NCBI GenBank assembly: GCA_036961445.1
Contig: JBALVO010000004.1
Location: forward strand, 1-64,000
DNA length: 64,000 nucleotides
From: JBALVO01 sp036961445
GTDB lineage: Bacteria > Pseudomonadota > Gammaproteobacteria > Pseudomonadales > Halieaceae
Direction: 5' to 3'
Positions 51,268 through 60,307 of the stretch are shown here, one piece after another; position 1 is the first letter of the stretch; the number at the start of each line of letters is the position of its first letter. Below the pieces are notes generated by a model. It saw only the letters and a list, made by a program, of their open reading frames with translations. It was not told the DNA's origin and searched no databases. A program made the translations under genes and the position numbers.

Positions 51268-52992
51268 CTAAAAAGGAAATAAAAGAGGGATAAGGAAAAT
51301 TACCGCAGCAGAATATACCAGCGATAATGGCAGTCCAGCGCGCAGGTAATCGCGCAACTCGTAGCCGCCCAGGTTCTGCACCATCAGGTTAGTCGTGTAA
51401 CCATAGGGCGTGAGGAAACTGGCACTGGCACCATAGGCAACCGCCATGACAAAGGGCATATGGCTCAGACCGTAACTTTCTGCCAGGCCGAAAGCAATGG
51501 GAAAACTCAGCGCGGCGGCGGCATTGTTGGTCATTAATTCAGTCAGCACCAGGGTGCCCAGATAGATGCCTATAATAGCCGCGTAGGGACCCAACGACGC
51601 AAGGTTGTCATGCAGTGTATTGGCCAGAATAGTGACCACTCCGGTATTGTTCAGGGCCTGAGACAGCGTCAGGGCAGAAGCAATGATCAACCACAATTCA
51701 AACGGGAAACGGCGGCGCAACTCTGAGCGTTTGACCAGTCCCAGCCATAACATCGCAACCAGCAAAAAAGCCAACCCCTTGATAAGGGGTAAAATATTCA
51801 ACGCTGCCAGAGCGATAACCACCAGCAATGTGCCGGTGACAAAATAGTTCTGGAACGATGTGGTTTTGATGTCGCCCACCGAGTCATTTATGACAACAAA
51901 ATTCTTGTCCAGATTCTTGCGCTCGTTAAAGTCTGGCCCCACTGCCAACATCATATTGTCGCCAGCCTGGATAGTGATGTTGCCGAGTTTGCCCGACAGG
52001 CGCTTGCCACCACGACGCATGCCTACAACGGCGGCATCAAACACCGAGCGAAAGCCACTGTCCTTAATTGTCTTGCCTTCAATCGAGGCATTGGGCATGA
52101 CGATGACTTCCATCATATTCTTGCGCAGCAGGCCCTCCTCCACCGCAAATAAACTCAGACCATCAAACGCTTCCAGCGCCGCAATCTGTTTGATGTCACC
52201 GGAAAAAATCAGCTTATCACCGGCTTCGATATACTCCTGGGGCGACACCGGTGTAATCAGGTGCGGACCGCGCACGATCTCCACCAGAAACAGGTCTTCC
52301 AGGTCACGCAGTTGGTTCTGGAGTATGCTTTTACCGATAAGATCCGAGTGCTCGCTGACCTCCACCTCAATCACGTATTCATTAATGTCCATAAGCTCGG
52401 TAGAGCCCTGTGGTAACAGCCGCGAACTTGCAAGGATGACCAGCAACCCCAACACAGTCACCGAAGCGCCCACCAGGAAAAAATCAAAGAAGGCCAGCCC
52501 CTGACCGGTGGCATCTTCCAGAAAACTGCTAACAATCAGGTTGGTCGAAGTGCCAATCAGGGTCATCGTGCCACCCAGGATAGCCGCGTAGGACAAGGGT
52601 ATAAGCAATTTGGCGGCCGGATGATGGCGATTGCTATGCACCGTGTGCGCCAGGGTTGCCACCACGGCTGTATTGTTGACGAAAGCAGAAAAGAACGCCG
52701 TTACCGCACCCACCCGCAGCACGCTGGCGGCATAACTGGGAGTGATCAGCTTGCCCGACAAACGCGTCAGCCATGAGAGTTTTTCCAGACCTATGGAAAC
52801 CAGCAATAACAAAATGAGCGTGATAACACCGGTATTGGAGGCTTTGCCCAGCACCTCAGCGCTATCGACCAGGCCAAAGAAATAAGCGAGTAACATAGCA
52901 CCGACAAAGATCAGCACTGCCGGCCATTTGGTGAAAACCAGACTGACCAGCAGCGCAGCAAATAAACCGGCGATGAGTAACTGATCAATCAT
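51268..52992 (-). CDS. SLC13/DASS-type permease with two TrkA-C domains
   Basis: 574 residues from MIDQLLIAGL (ATG 52992); an extra 22 residues upstream lack signal. N-terminal membrane block (ALLVSLVFTKWPAVLIFVGAMLLAYFFGL), the SNTGVITLILLLLVSIGLEKLSWLTRL motif and NNTAVVATLAHTV, then two RCK-C (TrkA-C) domains at about 200-370, and a second membrane block with NNTGVVTIL and MTNNAAAALSFPIAFGLA. Typical of sodium- or proton-coupled transporters of dicarboxylates or sulfate. The substrate is not indicated. Confidence 0.9.
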   Translation of the reverse strand: MIDQLLIAGLFAALLVSLVFTKWPAVLIFVGAMLLAYFFGLVDSAEVLGKASNTGVITLILLLLVSIGLEKLSWLTRLSGKLITPSYAASVLRVGAVTAFFSAFVNNTAVVATLAHTVHSNRHHPAAKLLIPLSYAAILGGTMTLIGTSTNLIVSSFLEDATGQGLAFFDFFLVGASVTVLGLLVILASSRLLPQGSTELMDINEYVIEVEVSEHSDLIGKSILQNQLRDLEDLFLVEIVRGPHLITPVSPQEYIEAGDKLIFSGDIKQIAALEAFDGLSLFAVEEGLLRKNMMEVIVMPNASIEGKTIKDSGFRSVFDAAVVGMRRGGKRLSGKLGNITIQAGDNMMLAVGPDFNERKNLDKNFVVINDSVGDIKTTSFQNYFVTGTLLVVIALAALNILPLIKGLAFLLVAMLWLGLVKRSELRRRFPFELWLIIASALTLSQALNNTGVVTILANTLHDNLASLGPYAAIIGIYLGTLVLTELMTNNAAAALSFPIAFGLAESYGLSHMPFVMAVAYGASASFLTPYGYTTNLMVQNLGGYELRDYLRAGLPLSLVYSAAVIFLIPLLFPF

Positions 52993-53148
52993 TGAGCGAT
53001 TCCAAATTCCCGCATTGCAAAAGCTAGAAGGATACGCGTTCGCGAGGTAAAGAGACAACTATTGCCGCACAGGGCGATTAAATCAGCTAAACTCCTTGCC
53101 ACTCGCTGGTTGGCCCGCTTACCCATTTAACGCCGGATACCCTTTTGT

Positions 53149-53790
53149 ATGAAAAGAATTCTGCCTATTGTCATCGCTGTTGTTGTGATAACAGGCGTGC
53201 TCATTTTCATTTTTCGTGCACCGCTGAAACAGACCGCTTACGCCAAGCTTACGGAAAATATGTTTGTACCGGCGGACACCGATGCCTTCGATCCTGGCCC
53301 AGCGTTGGGCTCGCAATTTCCAGGATTGCGCGCAATGTACCAGGGTCAGCAAGTATCGCTTATCGACGCTTTCGCGGGGGACAATGGTACGGTCTTGATC
53401 GCCAGTCGATCGCTGGACTGGTGCCCTTACTGCATGCGCCAGATGATCCAGCTGCAGGAACATAAGGCGGGGTTTGATGCCGCAGGAATTGGCATGGTGG
53501 CCATCACCTACGACAGCCCGGCACTGCAGCAGGTCTTTATCGAAAAGTTTGGTATCACTATACCCGTGGTGTCTGACATGAATGCACTGAGCTTCAAAAC
53601 CCTGGGAATTCTCAATCAGCAGTACCAGCCAGGGGATTCCCAGTATGGCATCCCTCATCCGGGTATGATCGTCGTTGATACCAAAGGATTGGTGGTCGGC
53701 AAACTTTTTCTGCAAGCGTACAGTTCTCGCGTGGATTCAGCAGCCGCGCTGACTTTCGCCAGAGCAGCCCTGGGACTGGATGCCGGATAA
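53149..53790 (+). CDS. Membrane-anchored peroxiredoxin/redoxin-like protein
   Basis: 213 residues. One N-terminal membrane segment (LPIVIAVVVITGVLIFIF) and then a thioredoxin-fold domain with DWCPYCMRQMIQLQ: C92 and C95 form a CxxC pair, which is more thioredoxin-like than the single-Cys-PxxxTxxC form of AhpC. Later blocks VAITYDSPALQQVFIEKFGITIPVVSD and IPHPGMIVVDTKGLVVGKLF fit the AhpC/TSA-redoxin family. A periplasmic disulfide or peroxide role is likely. It is divergent from the SLC13 permease. Confidence 0.85.
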   Translation: MKRILPIVIAVVVITGVLIFIFRAPLKQTAYAKLTENMFVPADTDAFDPGPALGSQFPGLRAMYQGQQVSLIDAFAGDNGTVLIASRSLDWCPYCMRQMIQLQEHKAGFDAAGIGMVAITYDSPALQQVFIEKFGITIPVVSDMNALSFKTLGILNQQYQPGDSQYGIPHPGMIVVDTKGLVVGKLFLQAYSSRVDSAAALTFARAALGLDAG

Positions 53791-53859
53791 GAACAAATAC
53801 GGGACTCTCAGCAACGGCATTTGCGGGCCGGCAAGTCGTTATGCATGGACTGACGCGAC

Positions 53860-55812
53860 CTAGCTGGCCGGCGTGTACCAGATAGGCGAGGACCAGGCAC
53901 GCTCCTGCACCACCGGGCGATGCTCTGTTGCACAACAACCCTCCAGACCATTGCCTATCGTGTCAGGTCTACTGCAATCGACGCCCTTGGCGTTGCAAAT
54001 ACGCTGACTCCAGCGACAGGTCGGGTTTTCGACTACCCGCGAGTAATAGTAGGCTTGCTCACCTGCGTTGAATTTTTCATCAGTCCATACGGTACATAAC
54101 TGTGCAAACCCGGTACCGCGGGCTTCACAACTGCGCGTATCGACCGAGGCCCCGTTAAACCTGTCACCGGCCACATCGATCACCTCTTCGCGTTGCTGCC
54201 CGCTTTCTGTGATCCAGCCTTTGATGATCTGCAGCCGCTGCAGCGGTGTGCCTGGTTCACCTTCAGCCCCTGCATCCTGACTGGCCGCAATCAGGAAGGT
54301 TGGTTTATCGCCTGGACCCGCAGGCAGCTGACCGCCCATTGGCACGCCACCGGCATAAGCCCGGGCAACCCGGTCACGGCTAAAGCACAGTTCCTGGGGG
54401 TAGTCCCAACCGCCAAAAAAGCGACTGATAATTCGTGGACCGCTGGTGCCATAAGCCTCCTTACGCCGCATGGCATCAAACAGCGCATCGCGGGTGTTTT
54501 CCTGCGCCCACAACACCGCCAGGCCACCCGGGTTGTACTCCAGTTTGTCGGGTAAGCCGGGTGGCACTCTATCCCCCGCCGGAACCCCGGCACCACCATG
54601 ACCCAAAAAGCGGTCCTCCTCCACCGCCCCCGGTGTACCCAGGTGGGTGTCGGTGCTGGCAATAATGCCGAACTGATAGGGGTTTACACCGAGGTTCTGC
54701 TCCAGGGCCATACCCTGGAGTAATACCGTTCGAACGAAGCCTGTATCTGGTTTGGGTGGCACATCAAAGCCGACCAACTTATAACCAACAATATTGTCTA
54801 CCGGTTGCTGCTCGAAAACGCACAATTCATCCGTGGTCACGCCCGCTTGGTAATAGCACTCGGAAGCCCCCTTATGCTGCATGATTTCGGTAAGGGGTTC
54901 GAAGCGTTGACGCAGTTGAGCGTAGTCCCGGGTCATGGCTGCACCGGATTCAAGCTCACCACTGAACATATAACCGGCGCTAAGGTTCGAGTTGTGGGGA
55001 ATCACCAGCGAGTCACAGGCTCCGTCGGCCTGATTACACTCAATATCCAGGCTTTGCCACAATTTCACAGCGGCCGAAGCGTCGATAAAACTGGCCGGCA
55101 GCGCAGGAACTTCAGCATTGCGGAATACCACATTACGATGCAGGTTCCCGCCGGACTCCGCCTGCATGCCAGTCCACTCATAACCCACAAATGCCGTGAA
55201 TTCACAGTCGCTGCTACGGTCATAGTGTTGTTGGGCCGCACGCTGCATAGCTTCCCAGGGCTGCAATGCGACCTGCCGACAACGCTCTCCGTCTGCGCCG
55301 CACATGCCCATATGGGCGGCCTCCATAGTCGCCATATAATTAAGTAGGAAATACGCACCGCGCGGCCACTGCCGATAAAGCATGCACTGCCAGGACTTGT
55401 AGCCCTCAATAGCGGGTGTATTGCACATTTGCACTTCACCAATGAGCTCTGCATGATCAGAGACCATGGCAAAATCCAGCGGCCTGCGCAGCTGCAGGGA
55501 GCGCACACCCTTACCGCTCTTGGTCCAGGGTTGGATATCGATTTTCTCGCCCCTGGCGAAGCGATAAGCCTGCTCAGGTGTGGTGCGGGTACCCTGCGTG
55601 CTGGCATCAAGGGAATAGCGTGTATGCACGTGCAGGTCGCCAAAGAAAGGCTGCATCAACGGATCACTCGATGCGCAAGGCTGGCGCACTTCCGAGTATT
55701 GGCGATGAGTCCCGCCATCAGTCGCCGATGCAATAGTGGACAGCAGCCAAATCGCCGTTAGCGCCAGTAAAAAACGCACCACGTTTACGCTAGCGCAGTT
55801 GAAGGTTTTCAC
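53860..55812 (-). CDS. DUF3604 protein, secreted, PHP-like metal site, copy 2
   Basis: 650 residues, GTG start. Signal peptide (FLLALTAIWLLSTIASA). Metal-site blocks: FGDLHVHTRYSLDA, MVSDHAELIGEVQ, IPHNSNLS and ASTDTHLG, the same as copy 1. The C-terminal third is Cys-rich (for example CTVWTDEKFNAGEQ, NPTCRWSQRICNAKG) and ends ERAWSSPIWYTPAS, nearly the same end as copy 1. Clearly paralogous to 18780-20804 along the full length. A metal-dependent periplasmic hydrolase is inferred. It is convergent with the peroxiredoxin gene. Confidence 0.92.
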   Translation of the reverse strand: MKTFNCASVNVVRFLLALTAIWLLSTIASATDGGTHRQYSEVRQPCASSDPLMQPFFGDLHVHTRYSLDASTQGTRTTPEQAYRFARGEKIDIQPWTKSGKGVRSLQLRRPLDFAMVSDHAELIGEVQMCNTPAIEGYKSWQCMLYRQWPRGAYFLLNYMATMEAAHMGMCGADGERCRQVALQPWEAMQRAAQQHYDRSSDCEFTAFVGYEWTGMQAESGGNLHRNVVFRNAEVPALPASFIDASAAVKLWQSLDIECNQADGACDSLVIPHNSNLSAGYMFSGELESGAAMTRDYAQLRQRFEPLTEIMQHKGASECYYQAGVTTDELCVFEQQPVDNIVGYKLVGFDVPPKPDTGFVRTVLLQGMALEQNLGVNPYQFGIIASTDTHLGTPGAVEEDRFLGHGGAGVPAGDRVPPGLPDKLEYNPGGLAVLWAQENTRDALFDAMRRKEAYGTSGPRIISRFFGGWDYPQELCFSRDRVARAYAGGVPMGGQLPAGPGDKPTFLIAASQDAGAEGEPGTPLQRLQIIKGWITESGQQREEVIDVAGDRFNGASVDTRSCEARGTGFAQLCTVWTDEKFNAGEQAYYYSRVVENPTCRWSQRICNAKGVDCSRPDTIGNGLEGCCATEHRPVVQERAWSSPIWYTPAS

Positions 55813-55941
55813 TACTCACTACCAATTGATGGCGTCGAAACAGTGACATGGGTATCCCTTGTACAGATTGTATTGGTGCGGCCGCGAAAGCCCGGACCGA
55901 TATAGTAAGACACGTGCTGCAAAAATTCACATCAGAACGAG

Positions 55942-55978
55942 CAAAAAAAAACCCGCACTGTAACCAGTGCGGGTTTTT
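55942..55978 (-). terminator. Rho-independent terminator of the cspA-type gene
   Basis: CCCGCACTG/CAGTGCGGG stem (55952-55960 with 55965-55973), four-base loop, T-run on the minus strand (AAAAAAAAA on the plus); the plus strand also ends in five T, so it may work in both directions. 20 bases after the cold-shock gene stop. Confidence 0.93.
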
Positions 55979-55992
55979 ATGAGATGTGGCCT

Positions 55993-56199
55993 TTAAACGG
56001 CTACAATATTCTCAGCCTGTGGGCCTTTCTGGCCTTGAGTTACAGTGAACTCAACTTTTTGGCCTTCGGCCAGAGTCTTGAAGCCTGATCCTGAGATAGC
56101 ACTAAAATGTGCAAAAACGTCAGGGCCGGATTCTTGCTCAATAAAGCCGAAGCCTTTAGTTTCATTGAACCACTTAACAGTTCCAGTTACGGTAGACAT
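55993..56199 (-). CDS. Cold shock protein, CspA family
   Basis: 68 residues, the usual size. MSTVTGTVKWFNETKGFGFIEQESGPDVFAHFSAI: RNP1 (KGFGFI) and RNP2 (VFAHFSAI) with the aromatic residues for single-stranded nucleic-acid binding. AGGA lies seven bases upstream. The gene has a long leader (about 150 bases) from a strong promoter, as expected for cold-induced members. Acts as an RNA chaperone. Confidence 0.96.
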   Translation of the reverse strand: MSTVTGTVKWFNETKGFGFIEQESGPDVFAHFSAISGSGFKTLAEGQKVEFTVTQGQKGPQAENIVAV

Positions 56200-56233
56200 A
56201 GATATTTCCTATACTTTTTCAAAGGTAATTAAA

Positions 56234-56249
56234 GCCTTCTTATGAAGGC
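56234..56249 (-). promoter_or_regulatory. Hairpin in the cspA-type leader
   Basis: GCCTTC/GAAGGC, a perfect six-base stem with an ATAA loop on the minus strand, about 35 bases before the start codon. May take part in temperature-dependent leader folding; it is not followed by a strong T-run. Confidence 0.45.
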
Positions 56250-56355
56250 AGATTTGGCTTGAAGTGTTGCAATTACTTATGAAAAACAAGGCGAGGTACT
56301 AACAACGTGACTTCGAAACGGTATACATAAGAAGGTGTACTTACAAGCAGAGTGC

Positions 56356-56383
56356 AGTATATAGGGCTTGACACAGGTGTCAA
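56356..56383 (-). promoter_or_regulatory. Strong sigma-70 promoter of the cspA-type gene
   Basis: On the minus strand TTGACA (56383-56378), 16 bases, then TATACT (56361-56356). The -35 is perfect and the -10 is five of six. The -35 is half of a dyad TTGACAC-AG-GTGTCAA (56368-56383), which a repressor could use. The predicted start near 56349 gives a leader of about 150 bases. Confidence 0.8.
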
Positions 56384-56468
56384 CGCCATATTAGGTCATT
56401 TTCGGCGCACTAAAAAGCACAAAACCAGGCAGTATCATGCCGGGTAATGCGCTGGTGACCTGGGACTA

Positions 56469-56669
56469 TTAACTCGCTGCAGTCTTGTTGCCAAGCTTTA
56501 TTTGCTTGCTTGCCACCAGGCTGGGCTGACCACTAATACCTGATTGAATGACATCAATCTTGTTACCGCCCTTCAGGAAAAGCTTGGTTTGTTCTTCTAT
56601 TGACTGTGATGTTTCTACTGCGGCTGGTTGTTTCTTTTTGGCTGCTGCTCTGGTCGGCTTGCGCGGCAT
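56469..56669 (-). CDS. Small basic protein of unknown function
   Basis: 66 residues; AAGG seven bases upstream of ATG. The N-terminal 20 residues are Lys/Arg/Ala-rich (PRKPTRAAAKKKQPAA), then SIEEQTKLFLKGGNKIDVIQSGISGQPSL. The FLxxGGxIxxIxxGxSGQ part recalls the tail of Pseudomonas SutA, an RNA-polymerase-binding protein, but the acidic N-terminal part of SutA is not present, so I do not name it. Small, DNA- or RNA-associated protein likely. Confidence 0.65.
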   Translation of the reverse strand: MPRKPTRAAAKKKQPAAVETSQSIEEQTKLFLKGGNKIDVIQSGISGQPSLVASKQIKLGNKTAAS

Positions 56670-56767
56670 AACTGAACCTTATCTCTTGAAAATAGCGCCA
56701 AATTGTACACTAAAGCGCGCGGAAATGTTGGAATAATTCCATTCACCCCGGACGTATAGGCGCTGAC

Positions 56768-57790
56768 CTAGCTATTGGACTGTCGCCATATACTGGGCGA
56801 CCGGCCGCTCCAGCGACGAAAAGCATGACTGAAATTAGCGGACTCGGTATAGCCCAATAAGCCGCAAATTTCATCCATAGGCAGGTTGGTTTTTCCCAGG
56901 TATTCCTTGGCCAGGCCAAAGCGCACCTCATCGAGAATATCCCGATAGGTGCGCCCCTCTTCCTTCAGGCGGCGCCTGAGTGTTCGTGTCGACATATCCA
57001 GTTTTTCCGCAATGTAGTCGACGTCGGGGAAATAACCCGGCCGCGACAGAATCAATATTCGGACATGGTCGATAAAATGCCCCTGGGTAGTGAGTTTGGC
57101 GATCAACAACTGGCATTGCTGTTGAAAATGCCGGGAGGATTCCGGATCGCTCTGAGGTAAAGGCGTGTCAAGCAGCGCAGAACTGAAAATAAACTTGCTA
57201 CTGTCTACGCAAAACTGAATGTCACAATCGAAGTGTTGCCTGTAAACCTCTGGCCTGCCGTGCCCGTCGTGAGCCAGGAACAGCTCGTCAATAGCCAGCG
57301 GTAGACCGAGGATTTCACTAAAATCTACCCTGGCTGCAGAAATGTCACGGTCCAGGTAGAGATCAACCAATTCCTGTTCTATGGGTGGGGGCTCGGTAAA
57401 GGAAAACCAGGACTGTTTCCCTGATACGCCATAACCAAGGGTAAAGAAACTGAACGTCAGGCGACCGAAATTCTCTGCCAGGGTAAGCGCGTGGCGAAAG
57501 GTCGCGGCGCTGAGCAGGGCGTATCCGAACAAGCCATAGCGCTGCGGGATGAAAGGTTCACCGAGTTTCAAACCGATTGTCGGGTCGCCTGTCAATTCCA
57601 GGGTATTGCGATAAAAAGCCAGTTCCTGCTGCAAGCTCATACGCGCATTGGCGTCATCAAGTTGCGACAGCAAAATACCGCTCCCTTTCAGGCAAACCTG
57701 GCGATCGTAGCCTAAACCTTCCATTACACCCATGGCGGGCAACAACGATCGGACCGGATGTGGCGGCAGGTCTTGCAGGGTTTTGGCCAT
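56768..57790 (-). CDS. AraC family transcriptional regulator
   Basis: 340 residues from ATG 57790 (AAGGA 11 bases upstream; an earlier GTG lacks one). PF12625-like N-terminal domain and HTH_18: VDYIAEKLDMSTRTLRRRLKEEGRTYRDI and CGLLGYTESANFSHAFRRWSGRSPSIWR. Divergent from the second catabolic operon (57936 on) with a palindrome between the starts, a textbook arrangement for its regulator. Confidence 0.93.
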   Translation of the reverse strand: MAKTLQDLPPHPVRSLLPAMGVMEGLGYDRQVCLKGSGILLSQLDDANARMSLQQELAFYRNTLELTGDPTIGLKLGEPFIPQRYGLFGYALLSAATFRHALTLAENFGRLTFSFFTLGYGVSGKQSWFSFTEPPPIEQELVDLYLDRDISAARVDFSEILGLPLAIDELFLAHDGHGRPEVYRQHFDCDIQFCVDSSKFIFSSALLDTPLPQSDPESSRHFQQQCQLLIAKLTTQGHFIDHVRILILSRPGYFPDVDYIAEKLDMSTRTLRRRLKEEGRTYRDILDEVRFGLAKEYLGKTNLPMDEICGLLGYTESANFSHAFRRWSGRSPSIWRQSNS

Positions 57791-57842
57791 AACTCGTGTC
57801 GTCCTTATGCCAGGCACGAATTCTAGTCCCGCTGGCCGAAAA

Positions 57843-57856
57843 TCACAAATTTGTGA
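57843..57856. promoter_or_regulatory. 14-base palindrome between divergent regulator and operon
   Basis: TCACAAATTTGTGA, a perfect palindrome, located 53 bases upstream of the AraC start and about 80 upstream of the operon start. It is a candidate operator for the AraC protein or for a CRP/FNR-like protein, though half-site order is the reverse of a CRP site. Confidence 0.5.
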
Positions 57857-57935
57857 CCCTGACCCACATTCGCTTTGTGTACTGCTGCGTTTAAAGTGAC
57901 TCCCATATTCACATAGCAGCCCAGGAGGGCATCAC

Positions 57936-59054
57936 ATGTCCAGCGAAAGAAAAGTACTTGTCTATGGCGCCAGTGGTTACACCGGCAAAATTATCGCCGA
58001 ATGCCTGGCACAACGCGGCATTCCTTTTTACATGGCAGGGCGCACCCAATCGCGACTGGAAGATGCCCTGAAGATAGTTGAGCAGCGCCATGGCGCCAAG
58101 GTGGATGCAGAGATTGTTACTGCCAGTAATACGCCTGAAGAACTGCGCCCACTATTTGACAAGGTAGACATCGTGATCAACGTCTCAGGCCCGTTTATGC
58201 AGTTGGGCTGGCCCATCGTGGAGACCGCCCTTGAGTGCGGGTGCCACTACCTGGATACCACTGGCGAGCAAGACTGGTCGCTGGCCATTAAGGAGAAGTT
58301 CGGCAAGGCCTTTGAAGAAAAGGGCCTGCTGCTTAATCCCGCCAATTCCTACATGTGGGCTGCCGGAGCGATGGCTGCAGAGACCGTTTTGGAAACAGAA
58401 GGCGTGGACAGTCTGGATATCCTGTACCAGATCGACAATGGCCTGCCCTCGGAAGCGTCCACCAAGTCCTTCCTGCGTATGGTGTGTAATGACACATCCC
58501 AGTACTACCTCGAACTGAACGAATTAAAAACCTGGCCCAACGATCAGGTGTATCAGGTCTCGATGCCACATCGCAGCGGCATGTTGCGCGCCCTACCCTG
58601 GGGCGGTGCCAACGAACCCATCTGGTTCATGGATGATCCACGAGTGCGCAACTGTAAGGTGCTAACGTCTATTGGTGAGCACATGATTGATCCTATCGTC
58701 CAGGCGATTACAGCCTTCAACGAGCAGGCCGCACACCTGCCCCAGGCAGAGAAGGAAGCCTGGACCAACGCGGTCGGCGACCAGATGGATAGCGGCGAAC
58801 CACCCAAGGATGACGTCGATATTCAGCGCAGCGTTATCGTCTGTCACGGGCAGGGACGTCAGGTCACAAAAACCTTTGTCATGAACCTGTCCGCCCCCTA
58901 CAGCTGGACCGGTGAAATCAACGCCGAGGCCGCCGAGCGCCTGCTCAACGGGCAACTGAAAAAGCCCGGCTATCAGTCTGCGGCCCAGGCTTTCGGTCAC
59001 CGCGAGTTACTGGCAGTCTTTCACCAGCTCGGCTACTGCAACCTGCCAGATTAA
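57936..59054 (+). CDS. Saccharopine dehydrogenase-like NAD(P)-binding oxidoreductase (DUF5938-type), copy B
   Basis: 372 residues. KVLVYGASGYTGKIIAECLAQRGIPFYMAGR is the Rossmann start; NVSGPFMQLGWPIVETALECGCHYLDTTGEQDW fits the same family as copy A (4102-5208), with the same HY(M/L)DTTGEQ block. AGGAG-type RBS (AGGAGG eight bases upstream). First gene of the operon; likely reduces a CoA-linked intermediate. The C-terminal halves of the two copies are more divergent than the N-terminal halves, so they may act on different compounds. Confidence 0.87.
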   Translation: MSSERKVLVYGASGYTGKIIAECLAQRGIPFYMAGRTQSRLEDALKIVEQRHGAKVDAEIVTASNTPEELRPLFDKVDIVINVSGPFMQLGWPIVETALECGCHYLDTTGEQDWSLAIKEKFGKAFEEKGLLLNPANSYMWAAGAMAAETVLETEGVDSLDILYQIDNGLPSEASTKSFLRMVCNDTSQYYLELNELKTWPNDQVYQVSMPHRSGMLRALPWGGANEPIWFMDDPRVRNCKVLTSIGEHMIDPIVQAITAFNEQAAHLPQAEKEAWTNAVGDQMDSGEPPKDDVDIQRSVIVCHGQGRQVTKTFVMNLSAPYSWTGEINAEAAERLLNGQLKKPGYQSAAQAFGHRELLAVFHQLGYCNLPD

Positions 59055-59066
59055 GGAGCGAAGCAC

Positions 59067-60305
59067 ATGAAAATGAACGCATATGTCGCCGGCGTGGGTA
59101 TGACCCGCTTCGGCAAGCATCTGGACACAACCCTCAAGGGACTGGCCGGCGAGGCCATCAGCGAGGCACTTACCGACGCCGGCATCAATAGCAGCGCTAT
59201 TGAAGTGGCCTACATGGGCAACGCCGCCGGGGGCGTAGTGCAGGGCCAGGAGATGATCTCCGGGCAAGTTGCCCTGCGCGAACTGGGCATTGGCAAGATC
59301 CCGGTGATCAATGTGGAAAATGCCTGCGCTACCTCCTCCACCGCGTTTAACCAGGCCTGTGCCATGGTGACTGCCGGTGCCTATGATGTGGCGCTGGTAT
59401 GCGGCTTCGAGAAGCTGTTTCACGAGGACAAGATGCGTAGCTTCGCGGCTTTCGACGGTGCCGTAGATACAGAAAATGCCGACGGTGTAATGGGCGCCTT
59501 AAAAATTCTGGCCGCCAAGGCGGGAGAGGAAGTAGATGAGGTTAACGCAGGTAAGACGCGCTCCGTCTTCATGGACATCTACTCCCTGATGACGCTTGCT
59601 CATATGAAGCAGTACGGTACGACCGTCGAGCAGATCGCTGGTGTCACTGCCAAAAACTCCTTCCACGGCAGTCTCAACGCCCGCGCCCAGTTCCAGACCG
59701 CTTTGTCTGTAGAGGAAGTGCTGGCCGCCAGACAAATCGTCTACCCCCTGACACTGCCTATGTGTTCCCCTATTGGCGACGGTGCCGCGGCTGTGGTTGT
59801 GGTCAGCGCACGCAAGGCGAAGCAACTGGGACTTAAAAAGCCTGTGAGGGTATTATCCTCCGCCCTGGTTTCAGGCTACGACGAGCAGGCGGACGATCTA
59901 TCGGTAGGCGCTTATGCGGCCAATCTGGCTTATGAGACGGCGGGGGTCGGTCCCGGTGATCTAAGCCTGATTGAATTGCACGATGCCTCAGCACCTTCTG
60001 AAATTATTGCCTACGAGTACCTGGGCATCTGTGACAAGGGCCAAGGCGGCAAGCTGATCGAAGACGGCACCACCCGCCTCGGCGGTCGCCTGCCAGTCAA
60101 CGTTTCTGGCGGACTATTGCGCAAGGGACACCCTATAGGTGCCTCGGGTGCGGCCCAGATCGTAGAACTCACCGAGCAGTTGCAGGGTCGGGGCCATGAT
60201 CGCCAAGTGGAAAATGCACGTATCGCGCTAGCCCACAACGGCGGTGGCATGATCGGCACCGATGCCGCCGCCACCGTGGTGAGCATTCTGCGCAGGGAGG
60301 ACTGA
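59067..60305 (+). CDS. Thiolase (SCP2/acetyl-CoA acetyltransferase type)
   Basis: 412 residues. Catalytic Cys87 in ENACATSSTAF, LIELHDASAPSEI (HD motif), and GGLLRKGHPIGASGAAQ with the His. The second cysteine motif of classical thiolases is replaced by AHNGGGMIG, as in the SCP2-thiolase subfamily that shortens branched or steroid side chains. AAGGAG seven bases upstream. It would cleave the beta-keto-acyl-CoA from the operon's other enzymes. Its gene overlaps none and is 12 bases after the reductase. Confidence 0.92.
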   Translation: MKMNAYVAGVGMTRFGKHLDTTLKGLAGEAISEALTDAGINSSAIEVAYMGNAAGGVVQGQEMISGQVALRELGIGKIPVINVENACATSSTAFNQACAMVTAGAYDVALVCGFEKLFHEDKMRSFAAFDGAVDTENADGVMGALKILAAKAGEEVDEVNAGKTRSVFMDIYSLMTLAHMKQYGTTVEQIAGVTAKNSFHGSLNARAQFQTALSVEEVLAARQIVYPLTLPMCSPIGDGAAAVVVVSARKAKQLGLKKPVRVLSSALVSGYDEQADDLSVGAYAANLAYETAGVGPGDLSLIELHDASAPSEIIAYEYLGICDKGQGGKLIEDGTTRLGGRLPVNVSGGLLRKGHPIGASGAAQIVELTEQLQGRGHDRQVENARIALAHNGGGMIGTDAAATVVSILRRED

Positions 60306-60307
60306 TC

